Shown here: in pieces, positions 27,504 to 36,769 of the stretch
Numbering within the stretch: the stretch's first letter is position 1
How the letters are laid out: each line of letters opens with the position of its first letter
NCBI GenBank assembly: GCA_031291675.1
Contig: JARLIO010000085.1
Location: 1 to 64,000 of the forward strand
DNA from: Azospirillaceae bacterium
GTDB lineage: Bacteria; Pseudomonadota; Alphaproteobacteria; Azospirillales; Azospirillaceae
Direction of reading: 5' to 3'
Length of the DNA stretch: 64,000 nucleotides
The notes under the pieces: generated by a model
The model's database searches: none
Told to the model about the DNA's origin: nothing
The model's input: the letters and a program-made list of their open reading frames with translations, nothing else
Made by a program: the position numbers and the translations under genes

Positions 27504-29180
27504 TTATGCGCTTCTTACTTTGGCAAGGAAGTTGCCGACCTCGCCGCGCAGCTTTTCCGCGTTGTGGGCGAGATCCCCGGCCGAACTCAGCACCTGTTCG
27601 GCCGCTGCGCCCGTACTCGTCGCGGCCTCCATCACACCTTCGATGTTACCGGAAACCTCCTGGGTGCCCTGCGCCGTCTGGTGGACGTTGCGGGCGATTT
27701 CCAGGGTCGCGGCCCCTTGCTCCTCGACCGCCGCGGAGATGCCCGCGCTGATGTGCCGGACCCGTTCAATGGTGCTCCCGATACTCTTAATGGCCTCGAC
27801 CACCCGGCCCACTTCGTGCTGCACGGTGGAAATCTGGCTGCCGATCTCGTCGGTCGCGCGGGCGGTCTGATTGGCGAGGGCCTTGACCTCGCTCGCCACC
27901 ACGGCAAAGCCCTTGCCCGCCTCGCCAGCCCGCGCCGCCTCAATGGTGGCATTGAGCGCCAGCAGGTTGGTCTGGCTGGCAATATCGCTGATCAAGCTGA
28001 CAACTTCGCCGATTTTATCGGCAGCGGAGGCCAAGGCGACGACCATCATGTTCGTGTGGGCCGCCTCTTCGGATGCGGTTGTGGAAATTCTCGCCGATTC
28101 GGCAACCTGACGGCTGATCTCGGCAATTGAGGAAGACAGTTGTTCGGCTGCCGAGGCGACTGTCTGGACATTGCATGTCGCCTGCTCTGCCGCGGAAGCC
28201 ACGGTGGTCGCCTTTGCGCTGGCCTGTGTCGCCTTCGACGACATCAATTGCGCCGTTGCCCGCATCTCGCTTGCCGACGAGGAGACAACCTTGACCACGC
28301 CCATGACGCTCGCTTCGAAATCATCCGCCATTCCATGCATCATCGTTTTGCGTTCGGCCGCGGCGCGGGTTGCGGCTTCCTCCTGCTCGCGGGTCAAGCG
28401 CACGACGCAGGCGGCGTTGTCCTTGAACACCTGGACGGCCCGCGCCATGTCGCCGATTTCATCCCTGTTGCTCGCAGAGGGGATCTCGACGGCCAGGTCT
28501 CCGCCTGCCAGCTTGCCCATCGCGATGGTCATCGCCTTGATCGGAACGACGATGCCGCGGCCGATGACCCAGGCTGCCGCCAGACCCACCAGCACAGCGA
28601 TCACGCCGCCGAAAGTGGCCAACGCCTTCGACTGTTCGAGTTGCCGTTGCGCTTCGGCGCCGCCTTGATCGGCGAGGCTCTTGTAAAATTCACCAGCCTT
28701 GCTGTTCGCTTCGGTGTAGCGCGTTGCCGCGGCGTCGATATCGTGAACCGCCGCAACATAGTCGGGCTCTGTGGTGGCAACGCCCGCCGTTTTCAGAGCG
28801 TCAAACCGAAGCGCGCTGGCTTCGAAAACGACCACCGCGTCATCATAGTCGCGGCACAGCCGCTTGCCCTCAGAGCTCAGCAGGCGCGACTCCACGTCGG
28901 CAAACTGCTTGTTGAACTGAGCGAAGGCGGCATCCCTCCCCTTGATATAGGCGTCATCACCGATCGTCGCATAGCTCCAGGCCATGACGCGCCCTTGTTG
29001 GACGCTGAGCAGGCTATCCTTGAGCAACAGGGCGATGTCGGAGGTCTGCTGTGCTTTCAGCGTGGCCAACTCCGCCTTGCCGCTCCAAACCACGGAAATA
29101 CCGGACAATCCGGCAATCAGAGAAACCAGCAGGCCGAAGCCGACGATCATCCGGGTCGAGATTCTTAAATTACGCAGCAT
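27504..29180 (-). CDS. Methyl-accepting chemotaxis protein
   Basis: A 558-residue transmembrane chemoreceptor: first membrane helix at about 8-30 (MIVGFGLLVSLIAGLSGISVVW), a periplasmic four-helix-type sensor of about 150 residues, second helix around 190-205 (FGGVIAVLVGLAAAWVI), a HAMP domain (VPIKAMTIAMGKLAGGDL), and a long coiled-coil signalling domain with the hairpin core DIASQTNLLALNATIEAARA. No C-terminal CheR-binding pentapeptide. The ATG at 29180 is preceded by AGAGAGAAAG, better than the ATG eight codons earlier. The ligand is unknown. It stands with the STAS gene in an accessory patch. Confidence 0.95.
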   Translation of the reverse strand: MLRNLRISTRMIVGFGLLVSLIAGLSGISVVWSGKAELATLKAQQTSDIALLLKDSLLSVQQGRVMAWSYATIGDDAYIKGRDAAFAQFNKQFADVESRLLSSEGKRLCRDYDDAVVVFEASALRFDALKTAGVATTEPDYVAAVHDIDAAATRYTEANSKAGEFYKSLADQGGAEAQRQLEQSKALATFGGVIAVLVGLAAAWVIGRGIVVPIKAMTIAMGKLAGGDLAVEIPSASNRDEIGDMARAVQVFKDNAACVVRLTREQEEAATRAAAERKTMMHGMADDFEASVMGVVKVVSSSASEMRATAQLMSSKATQASAKATTVASAAEQATCNVQTVASAAEQLSSSIAEISRQVAESARISTTASEEAAHTNMMVVALASAADKIGEVVSLISDIASQTNLLALNATIEAARAGEAGKGFAVVASEVKALANQTARATDEIGSQISTVQHEVGRVVEAIKSIGSTIERVRHISAGISAAVEEQGAATLEIARNVHQTAQGTQEVSGNIEGVMEAATSTGAAAEQVLSSAGDLAHNAEKLRGEVGNFLAKVRSA

Positions 29181-30032
29181 TTCTTTCTCTCTGTTGGAAC
29201 CCATTGAAAGCCCGGACGATATGCGCCGAGCGCGAACTGAGCCGAAAACAGCGCTCCCCGAATGGGAATTGCGGTCTTGTTGCGCCGTTTCTTGAAGCTG
29301 CGGGCCGTGTTCGGAAGGGAAATCGCGACCGTCTTCTCTGGGGCAGCTCCTGCCGATTGGGTGACATCGGCGCGCACCGACGTTAACCCCCTATGTGGCG
29401 TGTGTTCGTCTTAAGCGGATAAGGAGAATTCGTGCAAACTCGAATGTTCAGAATATTTGTGATAACATCAATCCAATGAGATGGAACTAATCACAATAAA
29501 TTCTGGCAAAACTGTAATATTATTTGGCTATACCTATTACATGTATATAATTTCTAATTAAAAATGTCCATATCGACATCATTCATTAAATGATATCAGT
29601 ATCGAAACAATGTCATTTTTATTTATACATCATGGCGACTCAGGTCGCGCATCGTGGCGGTAGATCCACTTTTCGGTGGTTTTTATCAGTTTATTCCGAT
29701 CTTTAAAAACATTATGGTGCTTTCATCGAAGATTGGTGAAACACGATCTGTGCACCTCGACATGCTTACACGCCCCAATCGACGGAGTCCTTCAAGGTTT
29801 TCTGTGTTTTTTGGCATCCAGCCGATGACAGGACATTTCATCCTGATGTCCCGGTCATATCCCGCGGACGGAAATTCGTAACGCGGGGTTGGACTTTGTC
29901 CGGCTGTCGAGCTTTGGACAAAGGCATGGCGGCGTGGTCGAAGGGACCCGGACCGCGAAATCCGGGCTTCGTCCTGACAAACGCCGGCATCGTCGCACAA
30001 TTCGCTGTCCCGATGCCGGCGCCGGCTTCAAC
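29181..30032. other. AT-rich non-coding region
   Basis: About 850 bases without a convincing gene. The stretch at about 29400-29640 is strikingly AT-rich against the GC-rich genome, followed by a small hairpin with a T-run (CCAC/GTGG then five T at 29666-29684). Overlapping short frames on both strands between 29654 and 30000 lack ribosome sites and family features. It probably holds the chemoreceptor promoter and may be transferred DNA. Confidence 0.6.
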
Positions 30033-30374
30033 TCACGGCGTCGGCGTCCCGGTACCGGGCTGGGCCGGCATCACCGCAACCTGACCGGTCGTTGACCCGC
30101 CGGTTTCTGTGGCCGCAAGAGCCCGTTGCTGCGGCAAAGACCCCGCCTGCTCGGCGATCGCCAAGTCAGCACCGGTGTAGTTGTCACCACCGCGGAAATC
30201 GCCGGTCTCGGCCAGGGTCGGCGCACGGCCACCATATGGCACGTTTGGTTGCATCGCGGCATTGGTCTGTACAACCGGCGTATTCATATCACTGGATGAT
30301 TGAGCCTCCGCGCTGAGCGCGGTCCCCAGGGACAGGCTGACAGTCAAAGCGGCGATTTTGAGGATATTTCGCAT
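30033..30374 (-). CDS. Small exported protein of unknown function
   Basis: A 113-residue protein with a clear signal peptide (MRNILKIAALTVSLSLGTALSAEA, cleavage probably after AEA), leaving about 89 residues rich in Gly, Thr, Ala, Pro and Gln with no cysteines. A GGAAGG ribosome site nine bases upstream supports the start. Mature composition suggests an unstructured periplasmic or surface protein. No family is recognised. It is in the accessory patch between mutS and metZ, in the same direction as the chemoreceptor but separated by about 850 non-coding bases. Confidence 0.7.
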   Translation of the reverse strand: MRNILKIAALTVSLSLGTALSAEAQSSSDMNTPVVQTNAAMQPNVPYGGRAPTLAETGDFRGGDNYTGADLAIAEQAGSLPQQRALAATETGGSTTGQVAVMPAQPGTGTPTP

Positions 30375-30453
30375 CGTAACTTACCTTCCCATGATGTCAG
30401 GGTTACTTGCGAGCGCCCTTCTTCGGTGCCCATTCTTGAGCTGGGAGCGGATC

Positions 30454-30603
30454 ATGAACGAATCCCTTCAGGATTATGAATTCCTTGTTACGAAGCGCGA
30501 CCGGCCATCGGCCCCAGACCGCGACGGACCGGTGATGTTTGGCCTGTTGGCGCCCGGCCCCTGTTGGTGCTCGGCCTTGACGTCGCCGTCGCCCGGGCCC
30601 TAA
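30454..30603 (+). CDS. Possible 49-residue small protein
   Basis: An ATG at 30454 with GGGAG eight bases upstream opens a 49-codon frame (MNESLQDYEFLVTKRDRPSA...) ending five bases before the SAM-II riboswitch. The first half has mixed polar composition; the second half is Pro/Gly-rich and low in complexity. No family is recognised. It could be a leader peptide-sized gene or chance. The strong ribosome site is the main support. Confidence 0.3.
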   Translation: MNESLQDYEFLVTKRDRPSAPDRDGPVMFGLLAPGPCWCSALTSPSPGP

Positions 30604-30608
30604 TCTGG

Positions 30609-30671
30609 GTCCTGTGGTGATTTGGCGACCGGCTTGCGGACCACGAAAAATAAACCGCTAAAGAGGTTGTG
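30609..30671 (+). ncRNA. SAM-II riboswitch upstream of metZ
   Basis: The segment matches the compact alphaproteobacterial SAM-II (metA) aptamer: P1 formed by GTGGT and ACCAC, the conserved loop GATTTG, the CGGCTTGCGG segment, the A-rich stretch after P1, and the hallmark 3' GCTAAAGAGG that makes the pseudoknot and carries a ribosome-site-like AGAGG. SAM-II switches are known before metA, metX and metZ genes and lower expression when S-adenosylmethionine is plentiful. Here it precedes metZ directly, though about 40-65 bases from the possible starts. Confidence 0.88.
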
Positions 30672-30736
30672 CCGCGAACGCGTTTCGGCCCCTGCCGGTT
30701 GACCTTCTTGACGTGCAACACCGCGGGACCGTACCG

Positions 30737-31960
30737 ATGACCTCCGACACACCTTTTGTCCTGACACCTGTCGACCACCCAACCGACGTCGATGGCCTCC
30801 GGCCACGGACCAGACTGGTCCATGCCGGCGTCAATCGCTCGCCCTTCGACGAGACCTCCGAGGCGCTTTATCTGACCTCAGGCTACGTCTATCAGAGCGC
30901 CGAGGAGGCCGAGGCCGCCTTCGCCAACGACAAGATCCGCTACGTCTATTCCCGGTTCCGCAACCCGACGGTCCAGGCGTTCGAAACCCGGCTCGCCGCC
31001 TATGAGCAGGCCGAGCGCTGTTTCGCCACGGCCACGGGCATGGCCGCGGTTCACGCCGCCTTGCTGTCACAGATCAGGGCCGGCGATCACATCGTGGCGC
31101 CGCACGCGATGTTCGGCTCCTGTCTGTGGATCCTCAAGCAACTGGGCACCCAGTATGGGGCCGATGTCACCTTTGTCGACGGCACCGACCTTGATCAGTG
31201 GCGCAGCGCTCTGGCCCGGCCCACCCGCCTTGTCTTTCTTGAGACGCCATCCAACCCGATGCTGGACATCGTCGATCTGGCGGCGGTTTCGGCCTTGGCC
31301 CATGCCGCCGGGGCCCTGGTCATCGTCGACAATGTGTTCGCGACGCCGGTGCTGCAGCGACCTTTGACCCTGGGCGCCGATGTCGTGGTCTATTCCGCGA
31401 CCAAGCACATTGATGGCCAGGGGCGTTGCCTGGGCGGCGCCATTCTGTGCAGCGAGGACTTTGCAACGACGCTGGCGCCATTCCTGCGCAACACCGGCCC
31501 GGCCCTGAGCCCGTTCAACGCCTGGGTGCTGTTGAAAGGGCTGGAAACGATGGAACTGCGGGTCCGCGCCCAGGTCGAAGCGGCGACGGCGATCGCCCGC
31601 GCCCTTGAAAGCCACCCCAGGGTGGCGCGTGTGCTGTATCCGGGGCTGGAAAGCCACCCCCAGTTCGCCCTGGCACGCCGGCAGATGAAGGCAGGCGGCA
31701 CCTTGATCGCGTTCGAGCCGATCGGTGGCAAGGCCGAGGCCTTCCGCCTCAGCAATCGCCTGCGTATCATCCGGATTTCCAACAATCTGGGCGACAGCAA
31801 GAGCCTGGTCACGCACCCGGCCACAACCACCCACCAGAAACTCACCGACGACGAGCGTGGCCGGGTTGGTATCGGCGCCGCCAGCCTGAGGCTTTCGGTC
31901 GGCCTGGAGGATCCCCAGGATCTGATCGACGATCTGAACCAGGCGCTCGACGCCTTGTGA
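30737..31960 (+). CDS. metZ: O-succinylhomoserine sulfhydrylase MetZ
   Basis: PLP enzyme of the Cys/Met metabolism family that makes homocysteine from O-succinylhomoserine and sulfide. 407 residues with YSRFRNPTVQAFETRLAAYE, the PLP lysine in VVYSATKHIDGQGR, LETPSNPMLDIVD, and the C-terminal GDSKSLVTHPATTTH and LRLSVGLEDPQDLIDDL. The ATG at 30737 is chosen; a GTG at 30713 in the same frame is possible. The SAM-II riboswitch upstream strongly supports a methionine role. It lies between the accessory patch and glnD, with a partial dispersed repeat behind it. Confidence 0.95.
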   Translation: MTSDTPFVLTPVDHPTDVDGLRPRTRLVHAGVNRSPFDETSEALYLTSGYVYQSAEEAEAAFANDKIRYVYSRFRNPTVQAFETRLAAYEQAERCFATATGMAAVHAALLSQIRAGDHIVAPHAMFGSCLWILKQLGTQYGADVTFVDGTDLDQWRSALARPTRLVFLETPSNPMLDIVDLAAVSALAHAAGALVIVDNVFATPVLQRPLTLGADVVVYSATKHIDGQGRCLGGAILCSEDFATTLAPFLRNTGPALSPFNAWVLLKGLETMELRVRAQVEAATAIARALESHPRVARVLYPGLESHPQFALARRQMKAGGTLIAFEPIGGKAEAFRLSNRLRIIRISNNLGDSKSLVTHPATTTHQKLTDDERGRVGIGAASLRLSVGLEDPQDLIDDLNQALDAL

Positions 31961-31967
31961 CCACCCC

Positions 31968-32003
31968 GAGCGGTTTTCGATCCGCCGTGATCGCAAACCG
32001 CTC
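31968..32003 (+). terminator. Hairpin after metZ
   Basis: GAGCGGTTT (31968-31976) pairs perfectly with AAACCGCTC (31995-32003), and an inner CGATC/GATCG lengthens the stem. It starts eight bases after the metZ stop. No U-run follows, so it may stabilise or weakly terminate the transcript. Confidence 0.5.
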
Positions 32004-32014
32004 TGGTACCGGAT

Positions 32015-32097
32015 CAGAGGGAGATTCGGGGTTCACCCCGAGCGGGTGCGGGCGGCAGCCCGCGGGCCGACAGCCAAAATGAGAAGGGCTGTCGGCC
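32015..32097 (+). repeat. Partial copy of the dispersed palindromic repeat (copy C)
   Basis: Matches the right half of the repeat seen in full at 50318-50474 and, inverted, at 39626-39783: the CGGGGTTCACCCCG hairpin, the GCGGGCGGCAGCCCGC hairpin and the end GCCAAAATGAGAA. The left half is missing. Immediately after it, GGCTGTCGGCC repeats the element's end in inverted form, so 32065-32097 makes a perfect 11-bp inverted repeat with an 11-base loop. It lies between metZ and glnD. Confidence 0.85.
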
Positions 32098-32196
32098 TGT
32101 GGCCGGGCTGGCGCCGGGTGGTACCATCGTGCCACAATAGCGCGGCGCCGGGACTTCGTGCCGGCGCTTCGGTCCCTATTGCTGGCCAGATGTTCA

Positions 32197-35058
32197 ATGT
32201 CCATCCCCGCGTTGCACAACCTGTCAACGGTCAATCCACCGCATGGGGTTGCCCCGGAACCTTCCGGCATTGCCGGCGGGCTCACGCTGGCGGCCCAGCT
32301 TGACGCCCTGGCCGCCGATCACAAAGGCGAAGCCAACGACACGCTACGCCGCGCGGTGTTGACACTGCTGCGCGCGACACTGGCGGCCGGGCGTGCTGAA
32401 ATCCAGCAGCGCTTTGAAGCGGGCGCCGGCGGCGACGTCTGCGTCCGGGACAACACGCTTTTGGCCGACCACATCATTTGCGCCCTGGCCGATTTTGCTT
32501 GCGATCACGCCTATCCCAGCGCCGGCCCGACCGTGGCCGAGCGGTTCTGCATCGTCCCGGTCGGCGGTTACGGTCGCGGTGATCTCGCCCCGTTTTCGGA
32601 TATCGATCTGCTGTTCCTGCTGCCCTACAAGCGGACCCCACGGGTCGAGCAGATCGTCGAGTACATGCTGTATCTGATGTGGGACCTGGGGGTAAAGGTC
32701 GGCCACGCCGTGCGTTCGGTCGATGAGAGCATTCGTCAGGCCCAGGGCGATATCACCATCCGCACCAGTGTTCTGGAGTCCCGCCACCTGTGGGGGGAGC
32801 AGAAGCTGTTCACCGAGATGCGTCGCCGCTACAACCGGGAGATCGTCGCCTCCAGCGGGTCGGCCTTCATCGAGGCCAAGCTGGCGGAACGCGACCAGCG
32901 CCATCAGCGGTTGGGCGACAGCCGCTACCTGCTCGAACCCAACGTCAAGGACGGCAAGGGTGGCCTGCGTGATCTCCAGACCCTGTACTGGATCGCGAAA
33001 TATTATTACCAGGTTAATGCGGTCGACGATCTGGTCAGCCGCGGCGTGCTGTCGAGCGAAGAGGCCGCCCGTTTCGACAAGGCGCAGAGTTTTCTGTGGA
33101 CCACGCGCTGTCACCTGCACTATCTGACCGGACGCGCCGAGGACCGCCTGACCTTCGATGTCCAGACCCAGATCGGGCGTCGCCTGGGATACACCGATCA
33201 CGCCGGAACCAGCGGCGTCGAGCGCTTCATGAAGCACTACTATCTGGTTGCCAAGGATGTCGGCGACCTGACGCGGATTTTCTGTGCCCATCTGGAGCAT
33301 GAGGCGAAACGACCGCCCCGGTTCCAGTTCCTGCGGCTGGGGCTCGGCCGCAAGGAGATCGAGGGCTTTGCCCTCGATAGCGGCCGGCTCAATGTCCGCA
33401 ACGAGCACCAGTTCCGCGACAATCCCGTCGACCTGATTCGGCTGTTCCATGTCTCGCAGAGCAGCGATCTCGACATCCACCCCATCGCGCTGCGGGCGAT
33501 CACCCGCTCTCTGGGGGTGATCGGGCCGAAACTGCGCAACGATCCCGAAGCCAACCGGTTGTTTCTGGAAATCCTGACCGCGGAGAAGGACCCGGAAATC
33601 CCGTTGCGACGGATGAATGAAGCCGGCGTGCTCGGTCGTTTCGTCCCCGATTTCGGCCGCATCGTCGGTCAGATGCAGTACGACATGTATCATGTCTACA
33701 CCACGGACGAGCACACGCTGTTCGCCCTGGGCATCCTGCACAAAATCGAGGGCCAGTCCCTCGACGACCAGCCGCTGGCCTGTGAGGTCGCCAACAAGCT
33801 GGTGTCGCGCCGGGCGCTCTATTGCGCGCTGCTGCTCCATGACATCGCCAAGGGCCGGGGCGGCAACCATTCGGTGCTGGGGGCCAAGATCGCCGAGCAT
33901 CTGTGTCCGCGACTCGGCCTGAGCGCCGAGGAAACCGAGACCGTGTCCTGGCTGGTGCGCTGGCATCTGATCATGTCGAACGCCGCGTTCAAGCGGGACC
34001 TCGAGGACGAGAAGACCATCCGCGATTTTGTCGAGCTGGTCCAGTCACCGGAGCGGCTGCGCCTGTTGCTGGTTCTGACCACCGCCGACATCCGCGCCGT
34101 CGGCCCCGACCGCTGGAACAACTGGAAAGCGACCCTGCTGGCGGAACTGTATCATCGGGCCGAGGATCTGATGTCGGAGGTTGCCCATCCCGCGCGCCGT
34201 CAGCAGCGAATCCAGGCTGCGCAAAATGCCGTTCGCGCCCTGCTGCCCAACTGGACCGCGGCGGCACTCGACCGGCATTTGGCCCTGGGGTATCCCAGCT
34301 ACTGGCTCAGCTTCGATCCCGAGACCCATGCCCGTCACGCCCGCATGCTCGTCGAGGCGGAAGCCACCGGTGCGCCGCTGACAATTGATACCCGGATCGA
34401 TCACGGCCGCGCCGTCACCGAAGTCACGGTTTATACCGACGACCATCCCGGCCTGTTCTCCCGCCTGGCCGGAGCGCTGGCGCTTTCCGGTGCCGACATC
34501 GTTGATGCCAAGATTTTTACCATGACCAACGGCATGGCCCTCGATGTGTTCAGTATTCAGGGCGCCAATGGCGAGCCGTTCGACAGTAGTGACAAGCTGG
34601 CGAAACTGTCGGTGTTCATGGAACGGACACTGGCGGGGCAATTGCGGCCGATGGAGGAACTGGCCAGACGCAAGATCGGGATGATTTCGCGGACGCACGT
34701 CTTCGAGGTGCCGCCGCGGGTGCTGATCGACAACAAGGCCAGCACCACCCACACGGTGATCGAGGTCAACGGACGCGATCGGCCCGGCCTGCTCTACAGC
34801 CTGACTCAGTCCCTGACGAACCTCAGCTTGCAGATTTCTTCGGCCAAGATCTCGACCTATGGCGAGAAGGCGATCGACGTCTTCTACGTCAAAGACGTTT
34901 TCGGCATGAAGATCAACCACGAGGCCAAGTTGGCGCAGATTCGCGAGAACCTGCTGATGGCCCTGGCGGACCCGGCCCTGGACGTCGAGGTTCCGCCGCC
35001 GCCGGCATCAAGGCGCCGCCCGCCGGTGCGCCGCGCCAAGGCGGCGGGAGAGCCGTGA
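32197..35058 (+). CDS. glnD: Bifunctional uridylyltransferase/uridylyl-removing enzyme GlnD
   Basis: Main nitrogen sensor; it uridylylates PII proteins at low glutamine and removes the group at high glutamine. About 953 residues: a nucleotidyltransferase domain with GGYGRGDLAPFSDIDLLFLLP, a connecting region (LEPNVKDGKGGLRDLQTLYW), an HD domain for removal (LLLHDIAKGRGGNHSVLGAKIAEH), and two C-terminal ACT domains (about 735-810 and 860-930) that bind glutamine. The start at 32197 is uncertain, with a weak ribosome site; an ATG 13 codons earlier exists. All catalytic motifs are intact. murJ follows by 43 bases. Confidence 0.95.
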   Translation: MSIPALHNLSTVNPPHGVAPEPSGIAGGLTLAAQLDALAADHKGEANDTLRRAVLTLLRATLAAGRAEIQQRFEAGAGGDVCVRDNTLLADHIICALADFACDHAYPSAGPTVAERFCIVPVGGYGRGDLAPFSDIDLLFLLPYKRTPRVEQIVEYMLYLMWDLGVKVGHAVRSVDESIRQAQGDITIRTSVLESRHLWGEQKLFTEMRRRYNREIVASSGSAFIEAKLAERDQRHQRLGDSRYLLEPNVKDGKGGLRDLQTLYWIAKYYYQVNAVDDLVSRGVLSSEEAARFDKAQSFLWTTRCHLHYLTGRAEDRLTFDVQTQIGRRLGYTDHAGTSGVERFMKHYYLVAKDVGDLTRIFCAHLEHEAKRPPRFQFLRLGLGRKEIEGFALDSGRLNVRNEHQFRDNPVDLIRLFHVSQSSDLDIHPIALRAITRSLGVIGPKLRNDPEANRLFLEILTAEKDPEIPLRRMNEAGVLGRFVPDFGRIVGQMQYDMYHVYTTDEHTLFALGILHKIEGQSLDDQPLACEVANKLVSRRALYCALLLHDIAKGRGGNHSVLGAKIAEHLCPRLGLSAEETETVSWLVRWHLIMSNAAFKRDLEDEKTIRDFVELVQSPERLRLLLVLTTADIRAVGPDRWNNWKATLLAELYHRAEDLMSEVAHPARRQQRIQAAQNAVRALLPNWTAAALDRHLALGYPSYWLSFDPETHARHARMLVEAEATGAPLTIDTRIDHGRAVTEVTVYTDDHPGLFSRLAGALALSGADIVDAKIFTMTNGMALDVFSIQGANGEPFDSSDKLAKLSVFMERTLAGQLRPMEELARRKIGMISRTHVFEVPPRVLIDNKASTTHTVIEVNGRDRPGLLYSLTQSLTNLSLQISSAKISTYGEKAIDVFYVKDVFGMKINHEAKLAQIRENLLMALADPALDVEVPPPPASRRRPPVRRAKAAGEP

Positions 35059-35101
35059 ACCGATTGCCGCCGACGCGGGAGCGGCTCCGTCCCGGCACGC
35101 G

Positions 35102-36679
35102 ATGATCGGTTCGACCAAGCGGATATCATTTGGCCGCGCCATCGCCACCGTCGGCGGGCTCACCGGGCTCAGCCGTATCGCCGGGTTTGCCCGCGATGTC
35201 GTCACCGCCGCCGTTCTGGGAGCGGGGCCGGGTGCCGACGCGTTTTTCGTCGCCCTGAAACTGCCAAACCTGTTCCGCCGGCTGTTCGCCGAAGGCGCCT
35301 TCGGGGTTGCCTTCGTTCCGCTGTTCACCGCGACGCTGACCCGCGAGGGACCAGCGGCCGCCCGGGCCTTTGCCGGGCGGGCGATGTCGGTGCTGATCGT
35401 CACGCTGGTTCCGGTCATCATCGCGGCCGAGCTGGCGATGCCGGCCGTCATCGCGGTGATCGCGCCCGGCTTTACCCATGACCCGACCCGCCAGATCATG
35501 GCGATCCACCTGGCACGACTGACCTTCCCCTATCTGCTGCCGATCTCGCTGGTGGCGCTGCTCGGCGGTGCGCTCAATGCGGTCGGGCGCTTCGCCCCGG
35601 CGGCCGGCGCGCCGGTTCTGTTCAATCTCAGCCTGCTGGCAGCCCTGGCAACCGCCGCCGTGCTCAACCTACCCCCGGGTCCCTGCCTCGCGATCAGCGT
35701 CGCGCTGTCCGGTCTGGCCCAACTGGTCCTGCTGGCGATCGCCGCCCACGCTGCCGGCCTCGCGATTCTCCTGCCGGCGCCGCGCCTGACCCCGGCGGTT
35801 CGCCACCTGTTTCGGATCATGGCGCCCGCGATATTGGGCGCGGGTGTCGTTCAGCTGAACACCTTCATCAATATCGTCCTGGCCTCGCTCCTGCCCCCGG
35901 GCGCGATCTCGGTGCTCTACTACGCTGACCGGCTGCAGCAACTACCGCTTGGCATTGTCGGCGTCGCGATCGGCACCGCCCTGCTGCCGGTGCTGGCCCG
36001 ACACGTCGCCCGCGGCGATCACGACCAACTGCGTCATGATCTCAGCCGCGGGCTCGAAATCGGACTTCTCCTGGCCTTGCCGGCGGCGACGGCGCTGATC
36101 GCCGCCGGTCACCCGATCGTCCAGGTCCTGTTCCAGCGCGGCGCCTTCGGCTCCGATCAGACCGCGCTGACGACGGCGGTCCTGGCCGCCTACGCCGTCG
36201 GCATCCCGGGTTTCGTGCTGTCCAGGGTCCTGAATACCGCCTGCTATGCCCGCCAGGACACCGCGGGCCCTGTGCGCGTCGGCGCGGTCGTGACAGCGGC
36301 CAACGCCGCCCTGGGCTTGCTGTTGCTGGTCCCCCTGGGCGCCACGGGTCTCGCGCTGGCGACCGGGATCAGCGGTTGGCTCAATGCCGGATTGCTGGTC
36401 GTCCATCTGCGCCGGCGCGGCCTGTTCAACCCCGACGACCGGCTGCGGCGCCGCGTCTTTTTGATCCTGGGCGCCAATCTGGGCATGGCCCTGGCACTGC
36501 TCGCCGTGAGGCGAATCCTCGACCCGGCGCTCCAGGGCTCCGGCCTGACCGCCTTTGCCGCGCTGGGCGGGCTGGTGGCCACCGGTGCGGCGGTGTATTT
36601 CGCCCTGTGCCATCTCAGCGGCGCCGCCACGCTGCACGATTTGCGCGGGTTGCTTGACCGGCCCCCGACAGAAGATTAA
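35102..36679 (+). CDS. murJ: Lipid II flippase MurJ (MviN)
   Basis: Flips the peptidoglycan precursor lipid II across the inner membrane. 525 residues with about 14 membrane helices; the N-terminus shows the MviN signature GLTGLSRIAGFARDVVTAAVLGAGPGADAF interrupted only by normal variation, followed by FKLPN-like ALKLPNLFRRLFAEGAFGVAFVPLF with the conserved Arg and Glu positions. The ATG at 35102 gives the usual start. It lies between glnD and trpS, a frequent alphaproteobacterial order, and probably shares their transcript. Confidence 0.96.
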   Translation: MIGSTKRISFGRAIATVGGLTGLSRIAGFARDVVTAAVLGAGPGADAFFVALKLPNLFRRLFAEGAFGVAFVPLFTATLTREGPAAARAFAGRAMSVLIVTLVPVIIAAELAMPAVIAVIAPGFTHDPTRQIMAIHLARLTFPYLLPISLVALLGGALNAVGRFAPAAGAPVLFNLSLLAALATAAVLNLPPGPCLAISVALSGLAQLVLLAIAAHAAGLAILLPAPRLTPAVRHLFRIMAPAILGAGVVQLNTFINIVLASLLPPGAISVLYYADRLQQLPLGIVGVAIGTALLPVLARHVARGDHDQLRHDLSRGLEIGLLLALPAATALIAAGHPIVQVLFQRGAFGSDQTALTTAVLAAYAVGIPGFVLSRVLNTACYARQDTAGPVRVGAVVTAANAALGLLLLVPLGATGLALATGISGWLNAGLLVVHLRRRGLFNPDDRLRRRVFLILGANLGMALALLAVRRILDPALQGSGLTAFAALGGLVATGAAVYFALCHLSGAATLHDLRGLLDRPPTED

Positions 36680-36769
36680 CCAGAAGCGCGGATCGGCCGG
36701 ACAAGTCGGCTGGCCGGCCCGCGTGCCCGGCAGGCACGCCTTCCCCGTACCGACCCGGAGTCCTCTTTG

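Noticed and set aside
29654-30000. Short genes on either strand in the AT-rich gap
   Set aside because: Overlapping frames without ribosome sites, start context or recognisable features.
32015-32097. CRISPR-like array from the repeated palindromes
   Set aside because: Copies are single and kilobases apart, not regularly spaced, and no cas gene is present.
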